From an uncultured Oscillospiraceae bacterium (GTDB taxonomy: Bacteria; Bacillota; Clostridia; Oscillospirales; Oscillospiraceae), in contig CANQSF010000019.1 in NCBI GenBank assembly GCA_947626345.1, forward strand, positions 1 through 47,426: a stretch of DNA of 47,426 nt. The letters are read 5' to 3'. How positions within the stretch are numbered: the stretch's first letter is position 1; every line of letters begins with the position of its first letter. Made by a program: the position numbers and the translations under genes. Shown piece after piece: positions 30,787 to 40,500 of this stretch. Below the pieces are notes generated by a model. The model worked only from the letters and a program-made list of their open reading frames with translations, did no database searches and was not told where the DNA came from.

Positions 30787-31794
30787 TTATTGTTCGCCGT
30801 CCGTCTCCCCGCGGGGCTCCTCCGCCCCGTCAGGGGCCGGAGCGGGCTCTTCCGGGACAGGTTCTTCCACCGGAGCAGGCTCCTCCGCCGGGGCGGGCTC
30901 CTCCGCCGGGGCGGGCTCTTCCGGGACAGACTCCTCCGCCGGGGCATCCTCCGCCATCGCGGCCGCGGCGACCCGGTTCACCCACAGCTTCTCCGGGGCG
31001 CATTTTCCCCAGCGGACCACCAGCGCCACCGTCACGATGGCCGCCAGGCAGGTCAGGGCCGCCAGCAGCTGGCTCACCCGGATGTCCGTGCCGCCCAAGT
31101 ACAGCGAATCGGCGCGCAGGCCCTCGATCCAGAACCGCCCCAGGCCGTACCAGGCCAGGTAGTACAGGAAATACTGCCCGTCGAAGCTCCGCTCCGTCTT
31201 TTTTGACAGCACGTGCAGTCCCCCAAAGCCCAGCAGGTTCCACAGCGACTCATACAGGAACGTGGGGTGCACATAGATGGTGCTGCCGTTCAGGGTCAGG
31301 CCCATCCGGCAGAAGATGGCGGTCTCGTAGCCGTAGGCCTCCCGGTTCATGAAGTTGCCCCAGCGGCCCACGCACTGGCCGATGAGCAGTCCGAAGCTCA
31401 CCAGATCCAGCATGGCCAGGGCGGAGATCTTCTTCACCCGGCAGACCACGAACACCGTGATCACCGCGGCGATCACCCCGCCGTAGATGGCCAGGCCGCC
31501 CTCCCAGATCTTCACGATGTCCCACAGGGTCTCATAGCCGCCGTAGAACACCACATAGTACAGCCGCGCGCCCACGATGGCCAGGGGCACGGCGAACAGC
31601 AGCGCGTCGGTCAGATCGTCCTGCTTGATGCCGAACCGTTCGCTCCGGTGCATGCAGTAGGCCACCGCCAGCAGAAAGCCGCAGGCGATGATCACGCCGT
31701 ACCAGTAGAAGGTGTGGCCGAACAGGACGAAGGAATTGGACGGACAGATGGACCAATCCCCCAGCATGGGGAAGGATATAGACGCGGATGACAT
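30787..31794 (-). CDS. lgt: Prolipoprotein diacylglyceryl transferase
   Basis: Lgt attaches diacylglycerol from phosphatidylglycerol to the lipobox Cys of prolipoproteins, in the membrane. The signature GRWGNFMN is at residues 143-150; YWYGVIIACGF and the later LAWYGLGRFWIEGLR are conserved. After about residue 285 there is an extra tail of EEPAPAEEPAP repeats ending in GETDGEQ; ordinary Lgt ends near 270-280. Its start lies two bases past the stop of the upstream M16 gene, and its ribosome site AAGGAGGA lies inside that gene, so it is coupled to it. LspA is coded at 25.2-26.2 kb. Confidence 0.95.
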   Translation of the reverse strand: MSSASISFPMLGDWSICPSNSFVLFGHTFYWYGVIIACGFLLAVAYCMHRSERFGIKQDDLTDALLFAVPLAIVGARLYYVVFYGGYETLWDIVKIWEGGLAIYGGVIAAVITVFVVCRVKKISALAMLDLVSFGLLIGQCVGRWGNFMNREAYGYETAIFCRMGLTLNGSTIYVHPTFLYESLWNLLGFGGLHVLSKKTERSFDGQYFLYYLAWYGLGRFWIEGLRADSLYLGGTDIRVSQLLAALTCLAAIVTVALVVRWGKCAPEKLWVNRVAAAAMAEDAPAEESVPEEPAPAEEPAPAEEPAPVEEPVPEEPAPAPDGAEEPRGETDGEQ

Positions 31795-31796
31795 AT

Positions 31797-33068
31797 TTAC
31801 GCTTGTTCCTCCTTGGGACGAATGATGGAAAGGGCGAAACGCCCGGCGGCCAGATGCTCCGCCGCCCAGGCGGAGACGTCGTCGCAGCCGATCGCGTCCA
31901 GCGTCTCGGGGGCCAGCAGCGGGTCGAACCCGCCGAAGCAGCCCTCCGCCAGGGACTCGGTCAGCTCATAAAAGTCGTCCAGCCGCCGGATGAAGCCGCC
32001 GTAAGCGGCCTTTTTCTGCCGCAGGAAAAAGGCGGGGTCCACAGGCTTTTCCGCCGCCGCGGTCAGCGCCGCCAGGGCGGCCTCCGGGTCGGCGGACTCC
32101 CCGCTCAGGGTGACGTAGCTCTGGCCGGCGGCGTGGTCGAGCTCAAAGTAAAAGCTGTTGTTCAAAAGGCCCTTTTCGTAAAGCGCCAGATACGCCGGGG
32201 CGCTCTTGCCCCACAGGCACCGCAGGGCCAGCTCCGCCGTCAGCCGCTCCCGCAGCGCCTCCGGCCCCGTCGCCGCCGGGCCCAGCTTTATCCCGGCGCA
32301 GAACAGCGGCGCCGCCACGTCCATGATTCGCTGGGAGTGCCGTTCCACCGGCTCCAGGCCCGGGTCTGGGCCCCAGTCCCGCACCGGCAGCGGCGCCGGC
32401 TCCTCCGGCAGCTCCTCCCGGGCGATGCGCTCCACCGCCTCCGGGTCCACGTCCCCCGCCACGCACAGGGCCATGTTGGCCGGGATATAAAAGGCCCGGT
32501 GGCAGGCGTACAGGGTCTCGGTGGAGACCTCCGCGATGGAGGCCGCCGTGCCCGCCACATCGTCGCCCAGCGGGTGCTGCCCGCCGAACAGCAGCCGCAG
32601 GCAGTCCTGATAGACGGCCCAGTCCGGGTCGTCCTCGCCCTGGGCGATCTCCTGGCCGATGATGCCCCGCTCCTTCTCCACCGTCTCCGGGGTGAAATAG
32701 GGCGTGGAGACGAAGGCGAGCAGGGTGCGCAGATCGTCCTCGAAGCGGTCGGTGCAGGTGAAGTGGTAGCTGGTGACGGCATAGGACGTATAGGCGTTGG
32801 AGTCCGCCCCCCGGGCGGCGAAGACGCTGTCCACGCTGCCGTAGGGCATGTCGAACATCTTGTGCTCTAAGTAATGGGCCACGCCGGCAGGCGTGTCGCA
32901 GCGCTCTCCCTCCAGGGTGAAGCGCCGGTCCGCCCCGCCGAAGCTGGTCACGAAGGCCGCCCGGCACTTGCGCCAGCCGGGCTTGGGCACCACGTATACG
33001 GACAGGCCGTTTGGCAGCACGGACCGGTACAGCGTCACGCCCTGGCCGGGATATTCAATCGCTCTCAT
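31797..33068 (-). CDS. M16 family zinc peptidase (catalytic partner)
   Basis: 423 residues. The inverted zinc motif HxxEH is H65-Y-L-E68-H69 (AHYLEHKMF), and the third ligand is E140 in KERGIIGQEI, 71 residues on. The C-terminal half is the second, non-catalytic M16 domain. It resembles the YmfH-type protein of Firmicutes. ATG 33068 is preceded by GGGAGG; an in-frame GTG at 33083 is less likely. It overlaps the upstream M16 gene by 14 bases, so the two products are probably made together and form a heterodimer (family knowledge plus inference). Confidence 0.92.
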   Translation of the reverse strand: MRAIEYPGQGVTLYRSVLPNGLSVYVVPKPGWRKCRAAFVTSFGGADRRFTLEGERCDTPAGVAHYLEHKMFDMPYGSVDSVFAARGADSNAYTSYAVTSYHFTCTDRFEDDLRTLLAFVSTPYFTPETVEKERGIIGQEIAQGEDDPDWAVYQDCLRLLFGGQHPLGDDVAGTAASIAEVSTETLYACHRAFYIPANMALCVAGDVDPEAVERIAREELPEEPAPLPVRDWGPDPGLEPVERHSQRIMDVAAPLFCAGIKLGPAATGPEALRERLTAELALRCLWGKSAPAYLALYEKGLLNNSFYFELDHAAGQSYVTLSGESADPEAALAALTAAAEKPVDPAFFLRQKKAAYGGFIRRLDDFYELTESLAEGCFGGFDPLLAPETLDAIGCDDVSAWAAEHLAAGRFALSIIRPKEEQA

Positions 33069-34362
33069 CCTCGTCCTCCCCACCGCTGAGGAAATACACC
33101 GCGTCGCACTCCATGCCCGCCGCGGCCTTGATCACGTCGTCCCTGGTCACGTCCTCCGCCAGGGCGGCCAGCTCCTCTGGGCCGTAGTCCAGGCCCAGAA
33201 GGTCCTGGACCAGCCAGAACTGCTCCAGCCCCTCCGGCTGATCCGTCAGGGCCAGCATATCGGCGCTCACGCCCGTGCGGGCGGTGCGCAGCTCGTCGTC
33301 GGTGAATCCGCCGTCCTTCACCGCCGCCACCTGCCGGCCTATGGCTGACAGGGCCTTTTCGCAGTCCGCCGGGTCGATGCCGCAGGACACGGTCACCACG
33401 CCCTTCACCGTGTCCAGGGTGGAATAGACGTAGTAGCACAGGCTCATCCGCTCCCGCACGTTCACGTACAGCCGGGAGTTGACATAGGCCGCGCCTCCGC
33501 CGCCCAGCAGGGCGTTCATCACCCGCAGCGCCGCCATGTCCGGCTCCTCCATAGCGTCCCCCAGCCGATAGCCCAGCGCCAGCTTTCCCTGGCCCACGTC
33601 CATCCGCTCGGTGAAGGACCGCAGGCCCTCCTCCACGGTGTTCATCCGAATGTCGGTGCCGATGTCCCCGTTCAGCTCTCCCCGGGGCATGGCGGCCAGC
33701 GCATCGGTCAGTGCCGCGGCCACCCGCTCCGCCGGGGCGGAGCCGCAGTAGAACAGCTCCATGGGGCACTCCGCCAGCAGGGTACGGTAGTGCCGGGTCA
33801 GGGCCACATAGCCGATGGCCCGGGCGGTCTCCTCGTCGCCCAGGGCGTCCACGGCATAAGCCTCCCCGGGGCACATCAGCTCGACGAGGCGGCTGTTGGC
33901 GTACGTCTCCCGGTCGTTGACCCGGGCGCGGATGTCCTGCAAAAGCTTCTCCCGCTCCCCATCCACATAGGCCGGCAGCAGCAGCCCGCCCCGGGTGTTG
34001 GGCGCCAGCAGCATCTCCCCCAGCAGGGCGATCACGTCCTCCAGCGGGTCCTCCCCGGCGGGCAGACAGGCCCCGTCCACCAGGTCCGCCACGAAGCCCA
34101 CCGCTTGGATCTCGCCGATCTTGCGCACGGAGGGCTCTATGTGCGCGCCGTAAAGGCCGTCCAGCCGGGCCGCCAGGGCGGTCATGTCCGGCGCGCTCAC
34201 CGTGCCCCGGCGCAGCACCCCGGGCAGCGCCGCGTTCTGCGCGGCGGTCTGCCGGTCCAGGCCGGTCAGCAGATGCAGGCTCAGCAGCGCCGTTTTGAAT
34301 CGTTCCGTCCGCAGGCATGTGAGGTACACGCCCGGCATCAGCTCCCGCCGTGTCCGATCCAT
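33055..34362 (-). CDS. M16 family peptidase homologue lacking the zinc motif
   Basis: 435 residues with the M16 fold along its length (LGYRLGDAMEEPDMAALRVMNALLGGGGAAYVNSRL is split as typical of the C-terminal half). The position of HxxEH holds NAALPGVLRRG, so no zinc can be bound; this is the YmfF-like regulatory partner. The Arg/Tyr-containing strand (RERMSLCYYVYS) that helps substrate binding in M16 dimers is kept. ATG 34362 follows GGGAGGTGAG. It is first in an operon with the active M16 gene and lgt. Confidence 0.9.
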   Translation of the reverse strand: MDRTRRELMPGVYLTCLRTERFKTALLSLHLLTGLDRQTAAQNAALPGVLRRGTVSAPDMTALAARLDGLYGAHIEPSVRKIGEIQAVGFVADLVDGACLPAGEDPLEDVIALLGEMLLAPNTRGGLLLPAYVDGEREKLLQDIRARVNDRETYANSRLVELMCPGEAYAVDALGDEETARAIGYVALTRHYRTLLAECPMELFYCGSAPAERVAAALTDALAAMPRGELNGDIGTDIRMNTVEEGLRSFTERMDVGQGKLALGYRLGDAMEEPDMAALRVMNALLGGGGAAYVNSRLYVNVRERMSLCYYVYSTLDTVKGVVTVSCGIDPADCEKALSAIGRQVAAVKDGGFTDDELRTARTGVSADMLALTDQPEGLEQFWLVQDLLGLDYGPEELAALAEDVTRDDVIKAAAGMECDAVYFLSGGEDEDESD

Positions 34363-34464
34363 CCCGCTCACCTCCCGATCTGGAATATATTGCCACCGCG
34401 GCCGGAATATCACCATGTCGCGGTCTCAGGTCCCGATCATGCGCTTTTCAGCTAGTTTTTAGCT

Positions 34465-34493
34465 ATTATAGCATATCTTCCAGTTCTTGAAAA
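34465..34493 (-). promoter_or_regulatory. Promoter of the M16-M16-lgt operon
   Basis: Minus strand: TTTTCA (34493-34488), 17-base spacer, TATAAT (34470-34465) with an extended -10 TGC just before it. It gives a leader of about 95 bases. Confidence 0.75.
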
Positions 34494-34511
34494 TAACAAT
34501 CTGTAAACGAT

Positions 34512-34536
34512 GAGGCAGGCGCCGTGCGCCTGCCTC
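34512..34536 (-). terminator. Probable terminator of the glucan synthase-like gene
   Basis: A perfect 11-bp stem (34512-34522 with 34526-34536) starts three bases after the stop codon. The tail on the minus strand (ATCGTTTACAG) is only moderately T-rich. Confidence 0.6.
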
Positions 34537-34538
34537 CG

Positions 34539-37500
34539 TTATCGGATGGTGATCTTCCCGTCCCGGACCACGATCCGGCGGCCGCAGATGTCCGCCTCAT
34601 AGCCGTCCCAGCCTGCGGGAAGCTTCGGCCGGACGGTGATCCGGCCGTTTTCCAGCCGGATGCCCAGCAGATCTTCCAGCACCACCCGGAAGAACCACCC
34701 GGCGGAGCCGGTATACCAGCTCCACAGGGCCTGGCCGTAGTGGTCCGGATCGGCGGACACGTCCGCCGCCAGCACCCAGGGCTCCGCGCCCCACTGCGCC
34801 GGCGGGTGGGCGGCCGGCAGCAGGTCCAGCAGCATGGCCGCCCCCGCGTCGGTGAAGCCCTCCCGCAGCAGCGCCGAGGCCAGCCACACCGCCCCGTGGG
34901 TATACTGGCCGCCGTTCTCCCGGATGCCGGGACCGCAGGAGCGGATATAGCCTGGGTCCCGGCCGCCGTCGCCGAAGGGCGGCGCGAACAGCTTCACCAG
35001 CTTGTGGGCCCGGTCGTAGAGCCGGTCCACCGCCGCGCGCAGGGCCGTGTGGACCCGCTCCCGGTCCGCCTGGGGGCAGAAGGCCGCCCAGCTCTGGGCG
35101 ATGGAGTCGATCTGGCAGGCCGGGGCCCCGGCGCCGCCCAGAGGCGCGCCGTCCGCCCACCAGCCCCGGAGATACCACTGGCCGTCCCAGCTGCGCTCCG
35201 CCGCTGCGGCCAGCGCATCCGCCGCCTGGGCGTACCGGCGGCCGTCCTGGCCCAGCCGGTCCAGCAGGGCCGCGAACCGCCCGGCGGTGTGGATGAAAAA
35301 CCAGGTGAGCCACTGGCTCTCCCCGCCCACCTTGTCCATGCCGTCGTTCCAGTCGCCGGACCCGGTACGCAGCAGCCCATGGGGCCCGCAGCCCCGGGCC
35401 AGGACGCACTCCAGCGCCTGGCGGGCATGGTCCAGCACCGCGCTCTCCTCCCGGGACAGGGCCGGCTCGAAGTACCGGTCCCGCTCCTCCGGCGCCAGAG
35501 GCGGGGCCTCCAGCCAGGGGGCCGTCCTTTGGCACAGGGCCTCATCGCCGGTCTTCTCCACATACTCGCACACCGCCCAGGGCAGCCAGATAAGGTCGTC
35601 CGAGCAGCGGGTGCGCACGCCCTTGGGCCCGGCGGGAGTCTCGTGCCACCAGTGGAGCACGTCCCCCTCCCGGAACTGGCGGGCGCAGCAGGTCAGGATG
35701 TGGCGGCCCGCCCGCTCCGGGGCGATGAGGAGCAGATCGACCGTGTCCTGCAGCTGGTCCCGGAAGCCCCAGGCCCCGCCGCTCTGGTACATGCTGGTCC
35801 GGGCCATGATCCGGCAGGCCAGGGTCTGATAGGCCGCCCAGCCGTTCATCATCCGGTCCAGCGCCTGGTCCGGGGTGTGGATGCGCACCCGGCCCAGCAG
35901 GCTGCGCCAGCCGTCCCGGACCCGGACCAGCTCCTTCGCCGCCCGCTCCGGCTGGGCCAGGGAGCGGAGGGTCTCGGCGCTCTCGTAGCCGCACACCAGC
36001 ACGCTCACCCCGCCGCCCTTCCACAGCGCGCCGAAGCAGGGCCGCAGGCCCGCGCCCGTCCTGCCGTCCATCCGCCCGGCCAGCCAGGCAGCCTCGTCGC
36101 CGGTGAAGCCGGCCAGCTTCCGGCTGCACACCGCCCGGAACACCTGCTCCGGCGCGGCGGACCGGGGGTTCACCGCCGTGAGGCAGCCGTCCTCGACCCC
36201 GGTGATCACACAGGGGATATCCGCCCGCTCCGGCGTCAGCGCCAGGGGCAGGTACCATCCGATATAGGCCCCCTCGCCCCCCTCCACGATCATCACCCGC
36301 ACGTCGTAGCCCCGGGGGACGAAGGCGGTGAGGGTGGCGTCCTCCCGCTCCCAGCGGGTCCAGCCGAAGCCGTTGGTCACCCGGCAGGGCCCGTCCCCGG
36401 CGAAGAGGCTCCGCCGGCCCTGGGCCGTCACCAGCTCCAGGGTCTCCCCGCCGCCGCCGGCGGCCGGATCGTTGCGCCAGGGGTCCACCGGCCGCTCCCG
36501 GGCGTTGTCCATCCACAGAAAGCCGCCGCCGCAGTCCGCCGCCAGGTATCCGAACCGGCCGTTGGTCAGCACGTTGCACCAGGCCCGGGGCGGCAAAGGC
36601 GGGGTCATATAGCTCACCGCGCCCCCGGCGAGATAGGTCACCGCCGGGGCCGTCCGGCCTCGGACGGGGAGCGCCCGCCAGGCGGGCAGGGGGGAGTACC
36701 GCCTGTCCGGCCGGGACAGGAGCACCGCCGCCGCGGCCACGTCCCCGCCGCCGGTGAAGCGCACGCCGCCCCGGGCCCCCTCGAAGGCGGCCAGGCCGTA
36801 CTTATCCAGATACCGGCGCAGCTCGTCCCGGCGGGGGTGGAGATAGGCCCCGTCCTCGCCGGTGTGGATCGCCAGATCGAAGGCCGCGCCGCAGGCGGTG
36901 ACGAGGGCGTGGCGCTTGATCATCCGCTTGGCCGCATCCAGGCTCTCCGACGCGTCCACGTACACGATGGGCAGCTCCCCGGACAGGCCCTGCTTCCACA
37001 GCGCCCCCCGGGTGGCGTCCGGCCGGGCCGCGACCCGGGGCGAGCACACGTCCGCCGCCAGGTCGAAGGCCGCGGCCAGGCCGTCCTCGCCCATGCCCAG
37101 CAGGGCGGCCATGGACCCGGCCATATCCGCCGTGCCCCCCAGGAGGATGCGCCGGGCGCCCTCCTCCGCCAAGGCGGCTGTCTCGCCGAAGCACAGCGCC
37201 ATGGCCGCGCACCCGCCCTCGGGCAGCTGGGCGCGGATCAGGACCGGGCCCAGGGTCTGCCAGCCGCCGCCCTCCTCCAGGCACAGAGGCGCCGTGGCCG
37301 CCAGGCACAGCCAGCATTCCGGCACCGCGCCCCGGCTCAGCCGCCGCACCAGCACCGCCCCCCGGTGGACGGACACCTCCAGCCCCAGCCGCCAGAAGGC
37401 CGGGTGGGCAGCGTGGTCCGCCGCCGGGGCCAGCACCGGCTCGAAGCGCACGGTCACCTTCCCCCCGCTGGGGCCGGTGAGCCGCCGCAGCTCGCCCCTC

Positions 37501-40500
37501 TCCCCGCTGGCCACCGCCAGGGTCAGGCCGGTGACCCGGTCCGCCCGGCGGGCCGTGAAGGTGACGGTCCCGGCCTCATACCGCCAGGGGCACAGCGTCC
37601 CCTCCCGGCGGGAGGGCCCCGCCGGGATGCCGTCCACCGACACCGCGAAGCCCTCCTCCCGGTACATGACCAGCCCGCCGCAGGCCGCCCGGCACCGGCC
37701 GTCGTCGCAGGCCAGCAGGCTGTACACCCCGTTGGACATGGGGAACCAGGCGGGGGAGGAGGGCACGTGGCCCTGCCCCTCCCGCCGGAAGGCAGGCATA
37801 TCCGGCCGGCTCTCCGGCGGCCGGGTCAGCGGGGACCGGCCCCGGCGCAGCACCGCCCCGCTGAGGGGCACCCGCTCCGCCAGCAGCGGCCGGAAGGCGG
37901 CGAAGGCCGGCCAGGACATGAAGTACCGCCGGAGCGCCCCGCCGTTCAGGCAGTTGGCGGCGGCGGCCAGGCTCATGCCCAGGTGGTGGCTCATGAAGCA
38001 GGCCACCACCTGTCCCTTTTTCCCCGCCCGGCCCGGGGTCAGATCCAGGGCCTCATAAAAGCCGTACCGGCCCCACATGCCCATGCCCTTCAGCCGGCGC
38101 AGGTTCTCCACCGCCGCCTTGGGATGCACGGCCAGGGCCAGGAAGCTGGCGTAAGGGGCGACGACCACCTCGCCGTCCACGTCCCGGCGCAGGGCCAGCG
38201 CCCCCACGCCGTGGGCCTTATAGCGGTAGTCCATGCCCGCGTCCAGGGAGAAAAAGGCGCTCTCCGAGCTGCCCCAGGGCGTCCGGGCCCGCCGGGCCCG
38301 CTCCCGCTGGGCATACAGACAGAACCGGCCCGTCTCCCACAGCATGGAGCCGTTCACCAGCGGCAAAAACAGCTCCGGCATCAGATATTCAAACATGGAC
38401 CCGGACCAGCTGGCCAGGCCCCGCCAGCCGTCCAGGGCCAGCCGCGCCCGGCTCAGGGCCTGCCAGTGCCGGACGGGCACGTCCCCCCGGGCGCAGGCGA
38501 TGAAGCTGGTCAGGCGGGCCTCCGAGGCCATCAGGTCGTAGTGCCCGGGGCTGGGCCGGTCGGACGTGGGGTCCAGTCCGATGCGGAAAAGCCGCTTTTT
38601 TTCGTCGTACAGCGCCCCCAGATCCGTCCCGTCCGCCAGGGTGCGGGCCCGCTCCGCCAGGTCGGGCCGGCCGTGGGCGGCCATGCCCGCCGAGAACGTA
38701 TACAGGCAGGCGCACAGATTGCCGCTGTCCACCGCCGACACGTATGCCGGCTGCAGCGGCGCGCAGGTGCGGGTGTCGTACCAGTTGTAAAGATGCCCCC
38801 GCCACTTGGGCAGCTTTTCCACCGTGGTCAGGATATGCTCCGCCAGGGCGGCGGCGTCCCCCTCCGCGGCGGCGCCCAGCTCCATGGCCGCCAGGGCGGC
38901 CGTCAGGGCCAGGCCGATGTTGGTGGGGCTGGTGCGGTGGGCCGCCCCCTTGGGGGGCTGGACCTGCAGGTTGTCCGGGGGCAGCCAGTGGTCGGACCGG
39001 ACGCACAGGTCGGCGAAATACCCCCATATGGCCCCGGCGGACTTGCGCAAAAAGGACCGGTCGCCGTCGGTCAGGCCGTTTTGGGCCGTCTGCTCCCGGC
39101 CGGTCAGCCGGGCGAACAGCGGCGCGCCCAGCCATACCACCCCCGCGGCCTTGCCGCCCGGTCCCGGGGCGAACGCCGTCAGGGCCAGGCCCAGGGCCAG
39201 ATCGAACCACACCGCCGCCGGCAGTTCCCGGCCCTTCTCCGCCTGGGCCGCGGGGACCCACTGGAGCATGTTCCGGTGGCTCACCCCCATGCGCCACAGG
39301 GCGGTGCACGCCGCCGAGGCGCAGGTGTACCCCTCCCAGGGCAGCAGGATCAGCCGGGCGAACAGCCGGGTCAGCGACCCGCCCAAGCCACGGAGCACCC
39401 CGCTGCGGCACCGCAGGCGGGCGTCGCTGCGCCGGGCGAAGAGGCCGGCGAAGGCGTCCTGGACCGCCTCTGCCCCCAGGCATATCAGCGCCAGCAGCGC
39501 CGCCGGCCGGAAGGGGGCGGACAGCATCCCCAGCACCAGGGCCAGCAGCGCCGCCGGGGCCACCATGCTCCGGCGCAGGCTGTCCAGCAGCCGGAACCGC
39601 TCCAGCATGGGCAGGTCCCGGCCCGCGCCAAACAGCCAGGGCAGGTTCTGCCAGTCCCCCCGGGTCCAGCGGTGCAGCCGCCGGAACCAGGCCGCCGCCG
39701 TCACCGGCGAGCCGTCCGCCAGCTCCACGTCCCCCACGTATGCCCCCCGGAGGTAGGCCCCCTCCAGGGCGTCGTGGCTCAGGACCCGGCCGTCGCCGAA
39801 CCGGCCGTCCAGGCAGGCCAGGTAGGCCGCCGCGTCCACCACGCCCTTGCCGGCGAAGCCGCCCCGGTCATAGAGGTCCGTGAACAGCTCCCCCGTGGGG
39901 GCGCCGTAGGGGTCCGTGCCCCCCTGGCCGGCGTAGATCCGGGCGAAATCCGTGGCCATGGCCCGGTCCAGCTCCACCGCCATCCGGGGGTGCAGCACCC
40001 CGTGGCCCCGGACCACCACGCCCCGCTCCACCGCCGGCGTCTGCAGGGGGTGCATGGCCGCGCCGATGAGCTGCCGGGCCGCGCCGGGGGCCAGGCGGGT
40101 GTCCGCGTCCAGGCACAGGATATACCGGGCGAACAGCGCCGCCTCGTCCCCCGCCAGGCACTTCAGCCGGTTGGGCCGGCCCTGGACCCGGCGGGCCAGC
40201 TCCAGGATGGCCCCCCGCTTGCGCTCCCACGGCGCATAGACCCGGTCCGCCCTGTTCCAGGACAGCTCCCGGGCCAGCAGGAAAAATCCGCCGCCGTATT
40301 TTTCGTTCAGCGCCTCCACCGCCGCCCGCACCGGCTCCAGCCGCCCCTCCGCCGGGGAGGGGAGCTGGGGGCTGTCGGGCAGGTCCGCCAGCAGGGCGAA
40401 GACGAGCTCCTCCCCGCAGTCCCGGCTGGCCAGCCGGTACTCCTCCAGCCGCCGGACCAGCCGGGGGCCGGTCACGTCGTCCGCCAGCAGGGCGGACACG

